From Nautilus pompilius (Eukaryota > Mollusca > Cephalopoda > Nautilida > Nautilidae): a stretch of DNA of 64,000 nt. Below the pieces are notes generated by a model. The model saw nothing but the letters and a program-made list of their open reading frames with translations. It searched no databases and was not told the origin of the DNA. Made by a program: the position numbers and the translations under genes. Every line of letters starts with the position of its first letter. Position 1 is the stretch's first letter. Location of the stretch: contig JACATO010000045.1 in the NCBI GenBank assembly GCA_018389105.1, forward strand, positions 62,001 to 126,000, in the 5' to 3' direction. Below, one piece after another: positions 50,619 through 62,230 of the stretch.

Positions 50619-51140
50619 GTGGACTTATCGAGAATAAAACGTCTGGAGTCACCTCACTCCTCCCCGGCCATTGGAAAGTGTTGTTTTAAACGACCGACCT
50701 GCCAACCGTTATCACCTAATCGTCCTCTAGAAATCCCAGCGAGCTCGGCCCCTAGCCAACAGTGCGCTATTTCCATCACCGTCTCGGCTGGCTGCCTTAC
50801 AGACATTTCCTTCTCTGTAAGTTCTAGTGCTGATCTCGTTCTGCGGAAAGACAGTTACTTCTTTCTCGGTGACAACTCGGAGAAAAACAAGCACCTGCAG
50901 CTACCGGCCGAAGAGGCCCAGTCAGATGGAATCGCGCTGTGTTGTCGGCCCCTTTCCCGTATTTTTGTAGGTGTACCGAGCTCCCTCGCACACTTTTCTT
51001 TTTTCAGATCGCTGAACCCCAGAAATTTAATTTTTGAGAATAAAATGAGACTTTTAAAAAGTATTTTTTTAAATGGTACTTTTTATAATTTATGGGACAT
51101 TATCATTTTTAAAAAAAATATTTGCATGCCAGATAGCTAA
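50619..51140 (+). other. Longest non-repeat open frame (173 codons), unrecognised
   Basis: This is the longest frame outside repeats and the transposon. It lacks recognisable domains. Its first half is Ser/Pro-rich and lies in GC-rich DNA; its last 40 codons run into A/T homopolymer sequence and read FKKNICMPDS-like low-complexity residues, unlike a conserved C terminus. A donor-like GTAAGT occurs inside at 50817, so the first 66 codons could at most be an exon. A frame of this length can arise by chance in 64 kb. Confidence 0.15.
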
Positions 51141-52395
51141 TTATATTCAAATACTATCATAGAGACATCAGATGATATATATATAATGATTGATTAATAC
51201 TTAAATATTTCCTTTTCTGGCTTTCAGTGGGTAGAGGGGTTGCCAATTAAAAACAATCACCCGGAGCCGATCTTCTCTCTTCCTATAATTTTTTTAAAAT
51301 GTATATTTATATTAGCTGATAATATACGGCCTCCAACAGTCCGCTAATTCCGTAATAATAGGATCAGCTCTGATTCTTCGAGAACTAAAACGTGTCTTTT
51401 CACAGAATTTCGCTAATGAGACAATTACTAAAGGTATCCTAATTAACGACTCGCTCAATATATCATTCTCCTCCTCCTCCTCCCGCCGCGTTTATAGACG
51501 TTCGGAATTACTGAAGAACTCGGACATTTAAAGTACTTTCGTTACGCCGCGTGCGATTGGAGCGACGATCTTACAAGACAAAGGGGACTTGGCAAACATA
51601 ACCCCAGAACAACATCACATGGGTAGTCCAGGCCCTGACTGGCCAATGTCGAGAACGGTAGGCGGGGGCCAAATGTACAGGAGAACGATGGGATTTTTTA
51701 AAAAGGAACTAACTAATTAAAGTAAAAACTAAAACAGAGAACTGAAGGAAAATAAATAGACGACAAGAGAAAGAAAGCCCTCGTAAGTCAGCTTACATAG
51801 GATGCACTTGAAAACATCGGAAGTTCCAATAACATCCTCGATTAATACGTCACGGTAATGTGAGTACATGTAATGTGATTTATTTCAACAGCGTAATAAT
51901 ATAAGATTAATGTGCTGCGGGTAATATGGTACATGAAATAAGGACCTTTTTTTTTTGTCCATCTCGTTAATGTGCATGCAAAAGAAATAGCATCAATACG
52001 TCACGGTAATGCGAGTGCACGTGATAAAAGTTTAAACGAGTAATCAGACACTGAAATACGTTGGAGAGTTTGCATTGACAAGAAAATAATTCCGTCTAGC
52101 TGGCGGAGAACATAAGCTCCACGCGCCAGACTTAAATCGCTGCGATGGGTATTCATTCCGCTAACTTATGATTCAAGCATTAAAAAGCATTAACCCTAAA
52201 CACTGATACACCTGATGATAGAATTTCCGGATCATTTCAAAGCCAACACTACGCACAACAAAAAGCAGAACTCTAAATAATAATACCTCCCTACCTAACA
52301 GAAGAGAACAGTAATAGAATAATTATTTCAAAGACATAAATGCCACACTTTACTAAAACACGCCTTTATGGAGAGACAGCCCGTACGATTGCTCG

Positions 52396-52562
52396 TGACG
52401 TCATGGTTTTCGTGTTCTGCCAGCACAAAGTGCTCGGTAACCGCTCGAACGTCAGCTCGTTACGTCACAGTTAGATTAAGGTTTTGTATCTGATATTTTA
52501 AAATATATAAAAGGAGTACATCACACTGAGGTTAAACCTGGCAACGAAGCTAGACAGTGAGT
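52396..52562 (+). promoter_or_regulatory. Possible promoter: CRE, second CRE-like site, TATA box
   Basis: TGACGTCA at 52396-52403 and TTACGTCA about 65 bp further precede TATATAAAAGG at 52504-52514. A GTGAGT splice-donor-like hexamer lies at 52557, about 50 bp past the TATA box, where a short 5' untranslated exon could end. No coding exon follows nearby. The arrangement is suggestive only. Confidence 0.3.
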
Positions 52563-55500
52563 TCGTCCGTCAAATTAAAGAAAAATTTACAAGGAAGCTG
52601 TCACGTTACACAAAGGGAGATAAACAAAAGAGATCATTAATGCGTTAAATTCAAACAGATTGCTGCATTCGACAGATAATAAATACGTCATAATGTGAAG
52701 ATTAAATGCAGCAGTATAATTAATGCGTTGTATTAAGATTACTTGCATCAAACAATCTGTCGGAACTGAATGCATGTGACAGTTACATTGCAGGATATAT
52801 GTGTATTTATCAACCTGTTACACAGCCATTTTTCTCTACGGCGTAACAGAAAAATTGTAACATTATATTAGAGAATAATATTAGCAGTTCTCAAGGATGA
52901 AAGTATCTATAATTGGCATATCGTACAAGAGAGCGTGTACAGTAACCCTAGGTTTGTAACTACTGATACTTGAACACACACACACACATTCTATAGTAAT
53001 ACATAGCGTAGAGCAATACAGCAGTGGGTAGTAGAATGCAATTTATTTGACTATAGATTAGTGTAGTTTAGTCAAGTATAATGCGGCTATTATTTCTAAT
53101 ACTGGTGTATAGTAACAATACAACAGAGGATACTTAGGCTACGTTGTCCTATTCTGTACTCTCTTGTCTTAGTCTTTTTGCAATGTAGCATAGCGCTGTT
53201 TGGATAGTGTAGGGGTAGAATGGCAAAGAATAGTGTGGCGTATTGCAGAAAAATATATTATTTATGTTCTGCAATATAGTATTTCCTAGTGCAATAGTTT
53301 TACTGTACTCAGTTACAGTTAAGGGGAGTGAGGCTGTGGTGTGACACCAACTATTCTAACCATTTAGTGAATCTTTATGCTGTACAGTACAGTGCTAACG
53401 TACATTCTAACATCCTGAATATCTAGGAACTTAAACGAAGCAGAGAACGTTCATTGTTGATTGAAAGTAGCGCTTCAATCTCAGCAAAAACTTGTTTCTT
53501 TGCCGTTCTCGTGATTATTAGAGAAGGAACGTGAACACATCCCTTTGCGCCCCGAACCCTGTCCCCTTCCCTTCCCCGGAAGGAAACAGCTGCTGTATGT
53601 TCTTAAGTAAAAGCGGTGATTGCAAACTCCGAACGCGATCGCGCTTGTTAGTTCCGTGGCGATGTTCAGCAGCCACGAGATACCGCCTTCTTATCGCTCA
53701 CCTCTCCTTAAGATGGCGCTTCTTCGCGCTCCCCCCCCCCTGGTCAGTTTCAGCGGGACGCGGACTCTCGACTGTAGCTGCGGGCGGAAAAGGTTTGTCT
53801 GAAACGCGTTTCAATTACTTTCGGTCTAATCTCAAATTAGCTAGGCAAATGGCCACCGTTTCGTAAATACCACGCTCAGGTCTAACGACTAATTCTTCTT
53901 CCGTCTTCGCTATTTATATAATTTTCAAAAAAAAATAAAAGGAGAGAAAGTGAACCTTTAGCTCGCGTTGTCGCCGTTATTGATCTTTAGCCAGCTCTGT
54001 CTGCTTCCCACATCTGAAGATGCCCTGAGCGGCCGAGCCACGCTATTTCTGTGATGGGGTCATTATCTCTTCTCTGGTCGGTTCTCCAGTCCCACGTGAC
54101 AGCGGGGATAATGAAACACGACGACGATCGCAGCCAAAACTTTCTAACATTTCTTCCTCACATCTCACTATCAGTTCTGCCCGACTTCCCTCGCGGTGGG
54201 AGACGTCCTGTGGTTTTCTCCTGCGAATCGATTCGAAGAATAGAGAGCGCCGGCCGAGAATGGCGTAGGGCGACCCCTAAGCAGTTAGCAGCCAAGATCC
54301 TTTTTGTGGTAGTCATAAAAAATACAAAGGGGGGCAAGGAGCTGACGTCAAAGGGATAACAGAAACCGTGTCTATAACCTTTACTCTTTAGAAACCGCAG
54401 TTTGGTAGCAAAGGAACGATGCTATCTGTTGAGTTTTTTTCACAATGCAAGTGAAACGGAAGTTTACGGGGTTCAAAGAACTGGTTCGACCCTAGGGTGG
54501 GGCACATTCCATCGTTGGTTGTCTTATTTCTGACCTTGAGTTAACTGGAAAGCATTTCAGTAAACACTCGTTATGGGGGCGACGATGTTGTGATCTGATT
54601 GGTCAGGAAGGGTCCGTCTTTGTAGCGAGCGCGCGCCTTGGTTCTCCTGTCTCGGGCGGAAGAAGACGCGTGCACCTGGGACCCAAAGACCAGCCATCTT
54701 GAGTTAACCCTATAGGAAGTAAACACTTTACTCCATTACTAGCTGACGTTCGCTCTTTGCCATCACACGGTCGACACGCTCGAATGACTTCTCATCCAGA
54801 CATAGATTCCCCTCCTGTGAGAAATATCCACATGATGTTTTTATATAGACGCATTATATTAGCGTCTGGGTTTCCTTTTTCTCCCGCCGCCATAAATTTG
54901 CCTCACGTCTTGGACCCCGGATGTAGAGCACAGATCCGGTCGGTTCAAAGCAGCTTTGTTGTGTCCGTCTCTACAGCGCTTTCCTAGACCAGGTGAGGAT
55001 GTGGGTCACTCTCCCCAACTTTGACTGAAGTCGACAGTAGCCGAATAGATCTGCGTTACGCATCACTAAACGCGGATGTACGAGGTACCTACTTCAGGGA
55101 GCTTTGATGGGGTCGGCTTAAGTGCTCTCCCTCTTGGTATACGACTTTTCCCCGGGATTAAGGTATTAAACCGTCAAGCGTACACCGCGACGGCTACGTA
55201 TTTTTTTCGCTTACGTAGGTGTTACCCAACCATGACGGCCTGCGGCTTCAGGGATGTGCTACTGGATACTACGTCAGCCGATCTGACACTCATCCGGCAG
55301 CTTCCGTAAGTGATGGATGACATGCGGAGGAGGTTTTATGGAAACCCTTTCCCCAAACTTTGATTAGACAGGGACTAAATATGGGGCCACGTTGTAAAAG
55401 ATGCGATAAACTTTGTTCACTCTTTCAGGCTTATATACATATAAGTACAAGAACAACACCATTAGATATATATATAACTCATGGAGAGCTCGGCCCATAC

Positions 55501-55686
55501 TTTAACATGTACGTAAACCGCACCGCAGCTGTCAAACAGATTTTAAATAGCATTTTAAAGTCATCTTGGTAAAACAAGTTCAGGTCATTTTCCGAAAGAT
55601 GGAGGTAAGGTAAACTAAGACTCCACTGTGCCGGTGCTGATTAGATAAAACCAGTAAGCACAAGGTTTAAAATAGCACAGCATTGT

Positions 55687-55687
<1 letters not shown>

Positions 55688-55737
<50 letters not shown>
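55688..55737 (+). repeat. (GA)n microsatellite
   Basis: About 25 uninterrupted GA dinucleotides in AT-rich unique DNA. Confidence 0.97.
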
Positions 55738-55740
<3 letters not shown>

Positions 55741-57028
55741 TGCATGTCATGGTAACAGGATAAGCTGCGGACCAATGCTTGCAAATTCAATATTTTGCAT
55801 CGGTGCGGTAAACTCAGCCTCCAAGGAGACAATAAAGCTTGATAAAATCATTGTTGAACACAATTTTATAGCTGCAGTTTTATTCTGGCAAAAATCCTTC
55901 TTTGTTTGTTTTTAACGATTGTATTAAAGCGCCATCCGACCAACGTGTCCTGACATTTACTTGGCCCCTGCTGTCCATCATCTTCAATTTTAAAAAAAAA
56001 AAAAGGGAGAAGAACTTTGCTTTCTCTGTCTTTCTCGAAGCGATTAACCACCAATTAAAACTGTCTTTCAGGCGTGTGATAGATGCCTAAAATACGTCTA
56101 ACCACTCAAATGTTATTTTGAGAATTAACTTGAGAGAATGTTAAATTTATTTGACACTTTTTTTTTAAAAGAAAGCGGGTGTTTATGGAGATTTAAAGAA
56201 TTCTGATTAATGGGACCATTGAAGAAAGTAAATCGAGATGACACCGATCGAGGCGCGCATGCGCAACGAAGTGACCGGGAAAAATTTAGAAGCGACAAAA
56301 TATTTGGCAGTACACCGACTGTAGGGATCCTGAAAAGAACGCGGATACTAAGGTAAGGTAACTCTGTACTGAACATCTGCGTGCTCGTTAGTTGTTACAG
56401 TGCAAATATGATGTTTTAAAGGAAGTTTATACTTTATGTAATATGTCAATAGAGACGGCGTTAAAACTTTACCAAGGAGGGCGTAGGAAATGAGATAGAC
56501 GAATACCTGGTGTTTAGATCTATCCGGGGGAGGCATGTATTGAAATGAAAGGAGAAGCTCTAATGAAAGTTCTGCCCCTGGTTAACTGAAACCTGCAAAA
56601 TACACGCAGGTGAACTCTCTAAAGTTCAGCTCTGACAAAAGGGTGGGTGTGTGCCATCTTCCTTTCTGCTTAAAGTAAATGTTAGCATGCAAATGAAGAA
56701 CGTTTATTCTGCGGTGGAAAGGGCCCCCCTACATGAGATTTTACTGGATGGCAAAGAAGCGAAGCGAATGAAGAGGAAGGAACATCTTGTAACAAATTCA
56801 TTCTGGTCCCTGAACATTAATTAAGCTACTACAGTTGGCCACAGGTGCGCTGAAAAATTTCGAGGAATATTTCAGATTTTACTTCAACGGTTGCATTTAT
56901 CATGGACTTTTTTTTTTTTTTTAATTACGAAAAATATCTTAGGAATTTTATTGAAAAGAAATAAGCTACAGATTAAAGGAAACTCGCTTAATTTTATTAG
57001 AAAGTTATACCTTATATTTTACATATAT

Positions 57029-57134
57029 ACTCTCCCTCTCTCTCTCTCCTGACGTCATCTCTCTGTAATGACGTCACCTCTCTGTAATGACGTCATCTCT
57101 CTGTAATGACGTCATCTCTCTCTTTCTCTCCTCT
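57029..57134 (+). repeat. Short CRE satellite array, 19-bp unit, locus 4
   Basis: Four perfect TGACGTCA octamers start at 57050, 57069, 57088 and 57107, exactly 19 bp apart, joined by CTCTCTGTAA and flanked by (CT)n. This is the most regular example of the family in the window. Confidence 0.95.
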
Positions 57135-58216
57135 GAATCAGCGAGCCCTCATTTGTTAAAAGTTTGGTTTTGTAACATATAAATAGCAAAAAAAAAACCC
57201 AGAAGTATGAAATGAGGAGAAATATTTAAAATGTTGGGCATGGATAGGGTCTTTGGTATGATCGAACCATCGTCAGACGAATATTTTGTTTACAAGACAG
57301 GGTTGGTTGTTTTTCTCATAAATGCGATTCACATGTGAGAACTGTTTGTGTATTTCACAAGTTTTTATCTCATATTTTCTCCTAGGTATCCCCCCTTTTT
57401 TTTTTACCATCTGATTCCAGTGTTTTACATTTTTATTATCATTTTAGAAAAGAAATTTAGAAAATCTGTTATCAAGATATTTTAATATTTAAAGCTAAGC
57501 GGGTCTTCACACGAAAGAAACACAAAAGAGCCTTCATAATTTCTAATATCTCTTTCAACAAAATTAATGCCTTACGATCGTTTATTTTGTTTACATCTGT
57601 TTGATCGAGATACTCGAACAATTATTCAGAATAAACGAAGGGGGGTTAAAAAAGCAATATCTCGAATAAAATTATAGTGATCTTTTAAAAAATTTAATCC
57701 AGACTTCTCCCGCATGGTGTCGTAGTCATTTTACAAACGTTATCGTTTGAAAACTTCTTATTCTGGCAGACGGGAGTCTGAACAAAGAAACATTAATTTG
57801 CATAAACAAGGCCTTTTAAATTTGTTTCCTTTGTTCCAGATTATTACTGAATTTTATTTGGGGGATAAAGATTTGTTCTTGTTGTTCCTTTATGAAATAT
57901 GCAATACACGTTTTCCTTTTTACAGTAATTTTGCTCCAGTGATATTAAAATTATCTTTAAATCGTTCTTTAAAATACAATTAACTAACTTCAAAGGATCT
58001 GAATCTGCTTTACAGATATTTCATTATAATTCATGGGATATATAAAAGCATTTTTATTTCTTATTTCTTCTTATTTATTTATCTATTTAAGCAATATCTT
58101 TATTTAATCTGCCTATTTATTTATATGCCTCGTCAACAGATATGCTTAAACGTAGATCAGTTATAAATACGATAAAAATGTTACAGAGAGATTGCATCAG
58201 ATCCGAAATAGCTTTC

Positions 58217-58241
58217 ATATATATATATATATATATATATA
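58217..58241 (+). repeat. (AT)n microsatellite
   Basis: About twelve uninterrupted AT dinucleotides. Confidence 0.93.
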
Positions 58242-58778
58242 AACCCTCCTCAAAGCAATTTTAAATGCGAAGCTATAATAGTTCCCAAATGAGTAATGAT
58301 ACTGCGCTAAAGCTTATCCTATATCATCTCCGTTATTTAGGGAAGCCTGAACTGAAACCCATTTTTGCGCCAACAATTTTTATTTAAAATATTTTCATCC
58401 TCAACTGTCTACAATGGCATACGGCATAGCATTCCAAAGGCTTACGACTCGCCTGCTTGTGTAACCTCTTCCTGTCTTCCAATCTATTTCGCTCTGTACT
58501 TATGTTTTTTTTAAGCACAACCCTAACCTCCGCTAATCCGAGTATTAACGACAGTAACGAATCTTTACGCTAAGCTTTTACACGGCCGGATTTTAGACGG
58601 AAGTTACCCAATTTCTTCTCAAGTTCCCTGTTCTGCGTCGACGACGACGACGACACCTGTTTACCTGCCTCTTTCCTCCACTTTAAATTTTAAAATAATC
58701 CCATTAAACCGCTACATTTGGAAGTGTTTCATCAGAAGTTGTATTCCATCTTCACACGTCCTGACTCGAGGTTACGTC

Positions 58779-58860
58779 ATGGACCTTGCCAAGACATCTC
58801 GCGATGTCTCGTGTTTGGATTCCACGGCCACATTCAGTCACAACTTCCGTCCCATCTTCG
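58779..58860 (+). CDS. Possible short first coding exon (27 codons, splice donor GTGAGT)
   Basis: ATG at 58779 in GTCATGG context opens MDLAKTSRDV and continues without a stop for 27 codons plus one base to a strong donor, G/GTGAGTATC at 58861. The frame is open upstream to 58527. A TTTTTGTATCATTACAG acceptor lies at 58937-58953; if used it would give a 93-bp intron but leads straight to an in-frame TAG, so a more distant acceptor would be needed for a longer protein. The peptide has mixed, protein-like composition and resembles no family I recognise. CRE-like GTTACGTCATGG overlaps the start. This may be a genuine gene start or chance. Confidence 0.22.
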
Positions 58861-59554
58861 GTGAGTATCTCTTATTTAAAATTTTGATCAATCTATTCCA
58901 AAAAAACATTTTAACTATTAGCAAAAAATTGTTTTATTTTTGTATCATTACAGACTAGCAGCGATTTCAACAGGATGACGGTCCTAAAGAACTGGCGACG
59001 AGTTTTAAGCAAAGACTGAACAAACCGGGAACAAACAAACACCTGCTCAACCTAAAATCCCATTAACTTTGCTCAGTCAAAACTTAGATATCAGAATTCG
59101 CTGGTGAAGAAGAGTAAGAGGAAACACCGTTGGGCCAAACCGAGCGGGATCTAATCAGGACTCGAACCAGAGCCGTACAATCGAGGAATCCGGGTTCCCC
59201 TCCTACATCGCGTGGAGCCCTCACAAATGAGCCATTTGCTTCCCCCCCCCCTTGATAAAAGATGCGGGAACCTCTGCAATGAGGTCTTAGAAGCGGAGCC
59301 ACTCCCTTCCTTGAATCGCCAACATTGAAAGGCGTCCAGATTCTGCCACTGGGGGCCTGTTGGACAACTATGCCGGGGGGGGTTATAATCTTTAGGACTG
59401 AGTGTGGGGTCGTGGCTCGACAATGTCCGCCCGGCTGGTGTTGGTCAGGGATTGGCAGATGTACTTTCTCTTAAACTCGTCTGTAAACAATACCAACGCA
59501 CGGGAAGCGTAACAAGGTTTGCTTTCTGTCAGGATTTTAAAGAAACGACTAGAC

Positions 59555-59588
59555 AATAAACCGTTTGCAAAAAAAAAAAAAAAAAAAA
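59555..59588 (+). other. AATAAA followed by poly(A)20: possible retroposed 3' tail
   Basis: AATAAA at 59555-59560, then CCGTTTGC, then 20 consecutive A residues. A polyadenylation signal 8 bases before an encoded A tract is what a retrocopied transcript leaves. No parent gene or target-site duplication was identified, so chance remains possible. Confidence 0.4.
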
Positions 59589-60951
59589 GGTTGTTTTTGC
59601 CGGAAAAAACATTTAAACTTGTATTGAATGCCTGAGGTCGAGCATCGATGGCGCTCCCTTAAATCGGAATTACTGGCATTAAGGGGGCGGGGAGCTCTCG
59701 TTCCTCGTAGTGATGACGACAGCCTGCCTGTCCGAGTTCCGCTGGGTGGTCTGAACACGCCAAAGTCTGCCCCGCCGCGCAGGCTATGGACTAAAACTGA
59801 AGAATCTGGCAGAACGGCTGAGCTATTTAAGCAAAAATAGGGAAAAAAGACATTAGAAAATTTCTAACCGATTTTTAAAACTAGAACAGGTGCAATGCGA
59901 ACACGATTTATAATTCAATCGGGTTATACTAGAAGAAGCCGAGGTATAAAAGAAGTATTTATCTAATCTGATTATTTTCCTTTATTATATACAATTTTAC
60001 GCTGCCGATGCATACCTAATATCGATAAAAGCGAACACCTCGATATGGTCTGAACTATCGAGACGACGTATCCAAGAGCAGACCGCTCCCGGGGTCATCT
60101 TTATTATTTCCATCTTTTCCCCGCTTGTTTGGCACGCCTCATTAACTGTCGCCATGCCGGTATGATCCGTACAGAACTTCTTAACAACCAATTTCCCAGA
60201 AAACACCTCTGGTGCGATCTCTTGTGGATCCTACATCTATCGATGACTGCAATCACCCCCAAAAAAAAAACAAAACACGAGACTGCGATACAGGAGAAGC
60301 TATGGAAAGGTTCAGCAAAGAAGTGGAGTTTTGTTTTGAAATATTTCTCTTTCTGAGTGCAAAATTATCAAACATGGAAGTGTGAATTTGGTCAATGAGA
60401 AATTTGCTTTTCGTGCGCATTACTGCAACACTATATATTTTAAACACAGTACTGAATCTATCGTGTGTTACGAGGTAAGATTTTACTCTTTCTATAGTAG
60501 AGGCAGTTGTGCGTCATCGTTTACTATCTGTGGGGCTGTGTACTTAATGGAGACTTTCTTGCAGAGCTGCAACCATAAGGTGCCAAACTTCAGCAAATAT
60601 TCATTTTGCTACAGTTCTGACTAAAGAATGTTACCTAAAGGAAAGAAATACAATGATGTTAGAAATAAAACAAATGCTTGAACATTACATTATTCATGGT
60701 ATAATTAACCTTAAAACTATTTCGACTACACACATGTGCCAAAATGATGTATATACTTTACCTGGAAAAGTATTTATATCGTAAGTCGTGCATAAAAATG
60801 ACTAGACTTAGAAAATGGGTTCTTATTTTGTAGAAATTAGTAACTATTGTATGTTTTCTGTTGTAATTGGAAGGTATCGTTGTCTTTAAACGATTTGTAA
60901 CACTAAGATCCATTTTGTAATTGCACAGTCAAAATTTAAATATTAATAAAA

Positions 60952-60994
60952 TAATTTGCATTAAATCGACGTGTGCAAAAGTGCTGCCTAAACT
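60952..60994 (+). repeat. Tc1 element, inner left inverted repeat
   Basis: This segment matches the reverse complement of 62185-62230 over about 35 bases with a few mismatches; the shared core is GTGTGCAAAAGTG. It lies about 110 bp upstream of the transposase ATG. In IR/DR elements such inner repeats are second transposase-binding sites. Confidence 0.85.
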
Positions 60995-61104
60995 ACAAAA
61001 AACTAGAATATATATTTCGTGCTATAATAGTTTAGGATAGTAGAAAATAAATATGTAAAACTGTCATTTTCCACTATTCTGATTCATTTTTGTTCAATGT
61101 AGTG

Positions 61105-62085
61105 ATGCCGAGAGCCCGATATTTGACCCCCGAACAGCGGGCCACAATCGTTCGCATGAAAGAAGATGGTGAAACTGAGTGGGTCATTGCGGATCGTATC
61201 GGTTGCAATCAGTCGACGATATCTCGCATCCTGAAGCATTGGAAAGCCGATGGGAGCCTAATTTAGAAACGTAGAGCCGGCAGACCATGGAAAACGACGG
61301 CTCGACAGGATCGTTTGATCGCCCGCATGTCGAACTCTGACCGATTCCGCGCTTCCACCGATATCCAGACCGCCTTGTCAAGGCACCATGGGATCCAGGT
61401 GGCCTCGTGCACCATCAGACGGCGTTTGATCCACATGAGACTGTTCGGACGATCGGCACAGAAGAAGCTGTTTATCAGTCTGGACAATCGTCGAAAGCGA
61501 CTGCAGTGGGCTCGCGACCATCTCCACTGGACCGTGGCCAAGTGGTCCCGAGTGTTGTTTTACGACGAAAGCAAATTGGTGAGGGTCCACTCGGCGGGTC
61601 TGGTGTACGTTCGGCGATCGGTGTCCGAGAAATACCATCTTAGTTGCACTCGACCGACTCTGCAAGCAGGGAGAAATTCGTCCATGGTTTGGGGCTGTTT
61701 TCAATCGTCCGGTGTCGGTCCGTTGCATCACGTGGAGGGTCGAATGAATGCTCATGACTATGCTAAGATCGTCTCGGACATTGTCGAACCGTATATGTGT
61801 GACCACATGCCCCTGACGGCCATCTATCAGCAGGACAACGCCCCCATCCCAGCTAGGAGTGTCGAGGCCTTGATGGCAAAGTTGCGAATCCCCCTCCTCG
61901 ACTGGCCGGCTCAAAGCCCGGATCTCAATCCCATCGAAAACATTTGGCACTCGATCAAACTCAGAGTTAGTGCCACAAAAACCGAAAATAAAACCGATTT
62001 GAATCAGAAAATCGAGGAAGCCTGGTCAGAGTTCAGTAGTGACAATTGTCCAGCGTTTGGTACCCAGCATGCCTCGTCGTTGTGA
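61105..62085 (+). pseudogene. Tc1/mariner transposase pseudogene (one in-frame stop, C-terminal frameshift)
   Basis: The frame starts at ATG 61105 and would encode a DDE transposase that cuts and pastes its own element at TA sites in the nucleus. The first 53 codons form an N-terminal helix-turn-helix region (LTPEQRATIVRM, then QSTISRILKHW). Codon 54 is TAG (61264-61266). The same frame resumes with a GRP-type hinge (RRAGRP) and a second DNA-binding region. Catalytic motifs: first Asp in LFYDESK (codon 154), second Asp in YQQDNAP (codon 244), Glu in SPDLNPIENIW (codon 278). The usual His after QQDNAP is replaced by Pro, and only 33 residues separate the second Asp from the Glu, where Tc1 has 34. 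This suggests a 3-bp deletion near 61850. Near 62050-62057 a shift puts the expected LVPSMPRRC ending into another frame, so the present frame stops early at 62085. Family assignment is firm; activity is not expected. Confidence 0.93.
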
Positions 62086-62184
62086 CAAGTTATCAAGAAT
62101 TTCAGATATTCTACTCATTATTGATAGATCTGATCACTTTCTGCATGATTGGAATGAATCTGATTGATTAGATAGCTGTCTAGA

Positions 62185-62230
62185 TTTTATGCAACACTTT
62201 TGCACACGTTGATTTGATGCAAACGATTTT
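62185..62230 (-). repeat. Tc1 element, inner right inverted repeat
   Basis: This is the reverse-complement partner of 60952-60994, with core CACTTTTGCACAC on the + strand. A related, more diverged copy (CCTTTGCACACCGCTG) follows about 193 bp downstream and ends beside TA at 62406-62407, which is why the element is extended to 62405. Confidence 0.85.

Larger units (their letters stand above)
47386..57028. other. Non-coding sequence with isolated CRE-like sites
   Basis: No gene recognised. TGACGTCA occurs at 48120, 52396 and 54343. GC-rich stretches at 50.6-51.0, 53.5-54.1 and 54.55-55.0 kb; AT-rich, microsatellite-like sequence around 49.3, 51.0-51.3 and 52.8-53.3 kb. T8A6 run at 48921-48934. 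Confidence 0.55.
57135..60728. other. Non-coding sequence before the Tc1 element
   Basis: AT-rich with TTTA-type simple sequence near 58.05-58.12 kb, (GAC)n at 58638-58653, the exon candidate at 58.78 kb, a tRNA box-B-like sequence (minus strand, GGTTCGAGTCC, 59158-59168), and the AATAAA/poly(A) tract. The 90-codon minus frame at 59151-59423 is not recognised. Confidence 0.55.

Noticed and set aside
61378-61950. 190-codon minus-strand frame opposite the transposase
   Set aside because: Antisense shadow of the conserved Tc1 coding frame.
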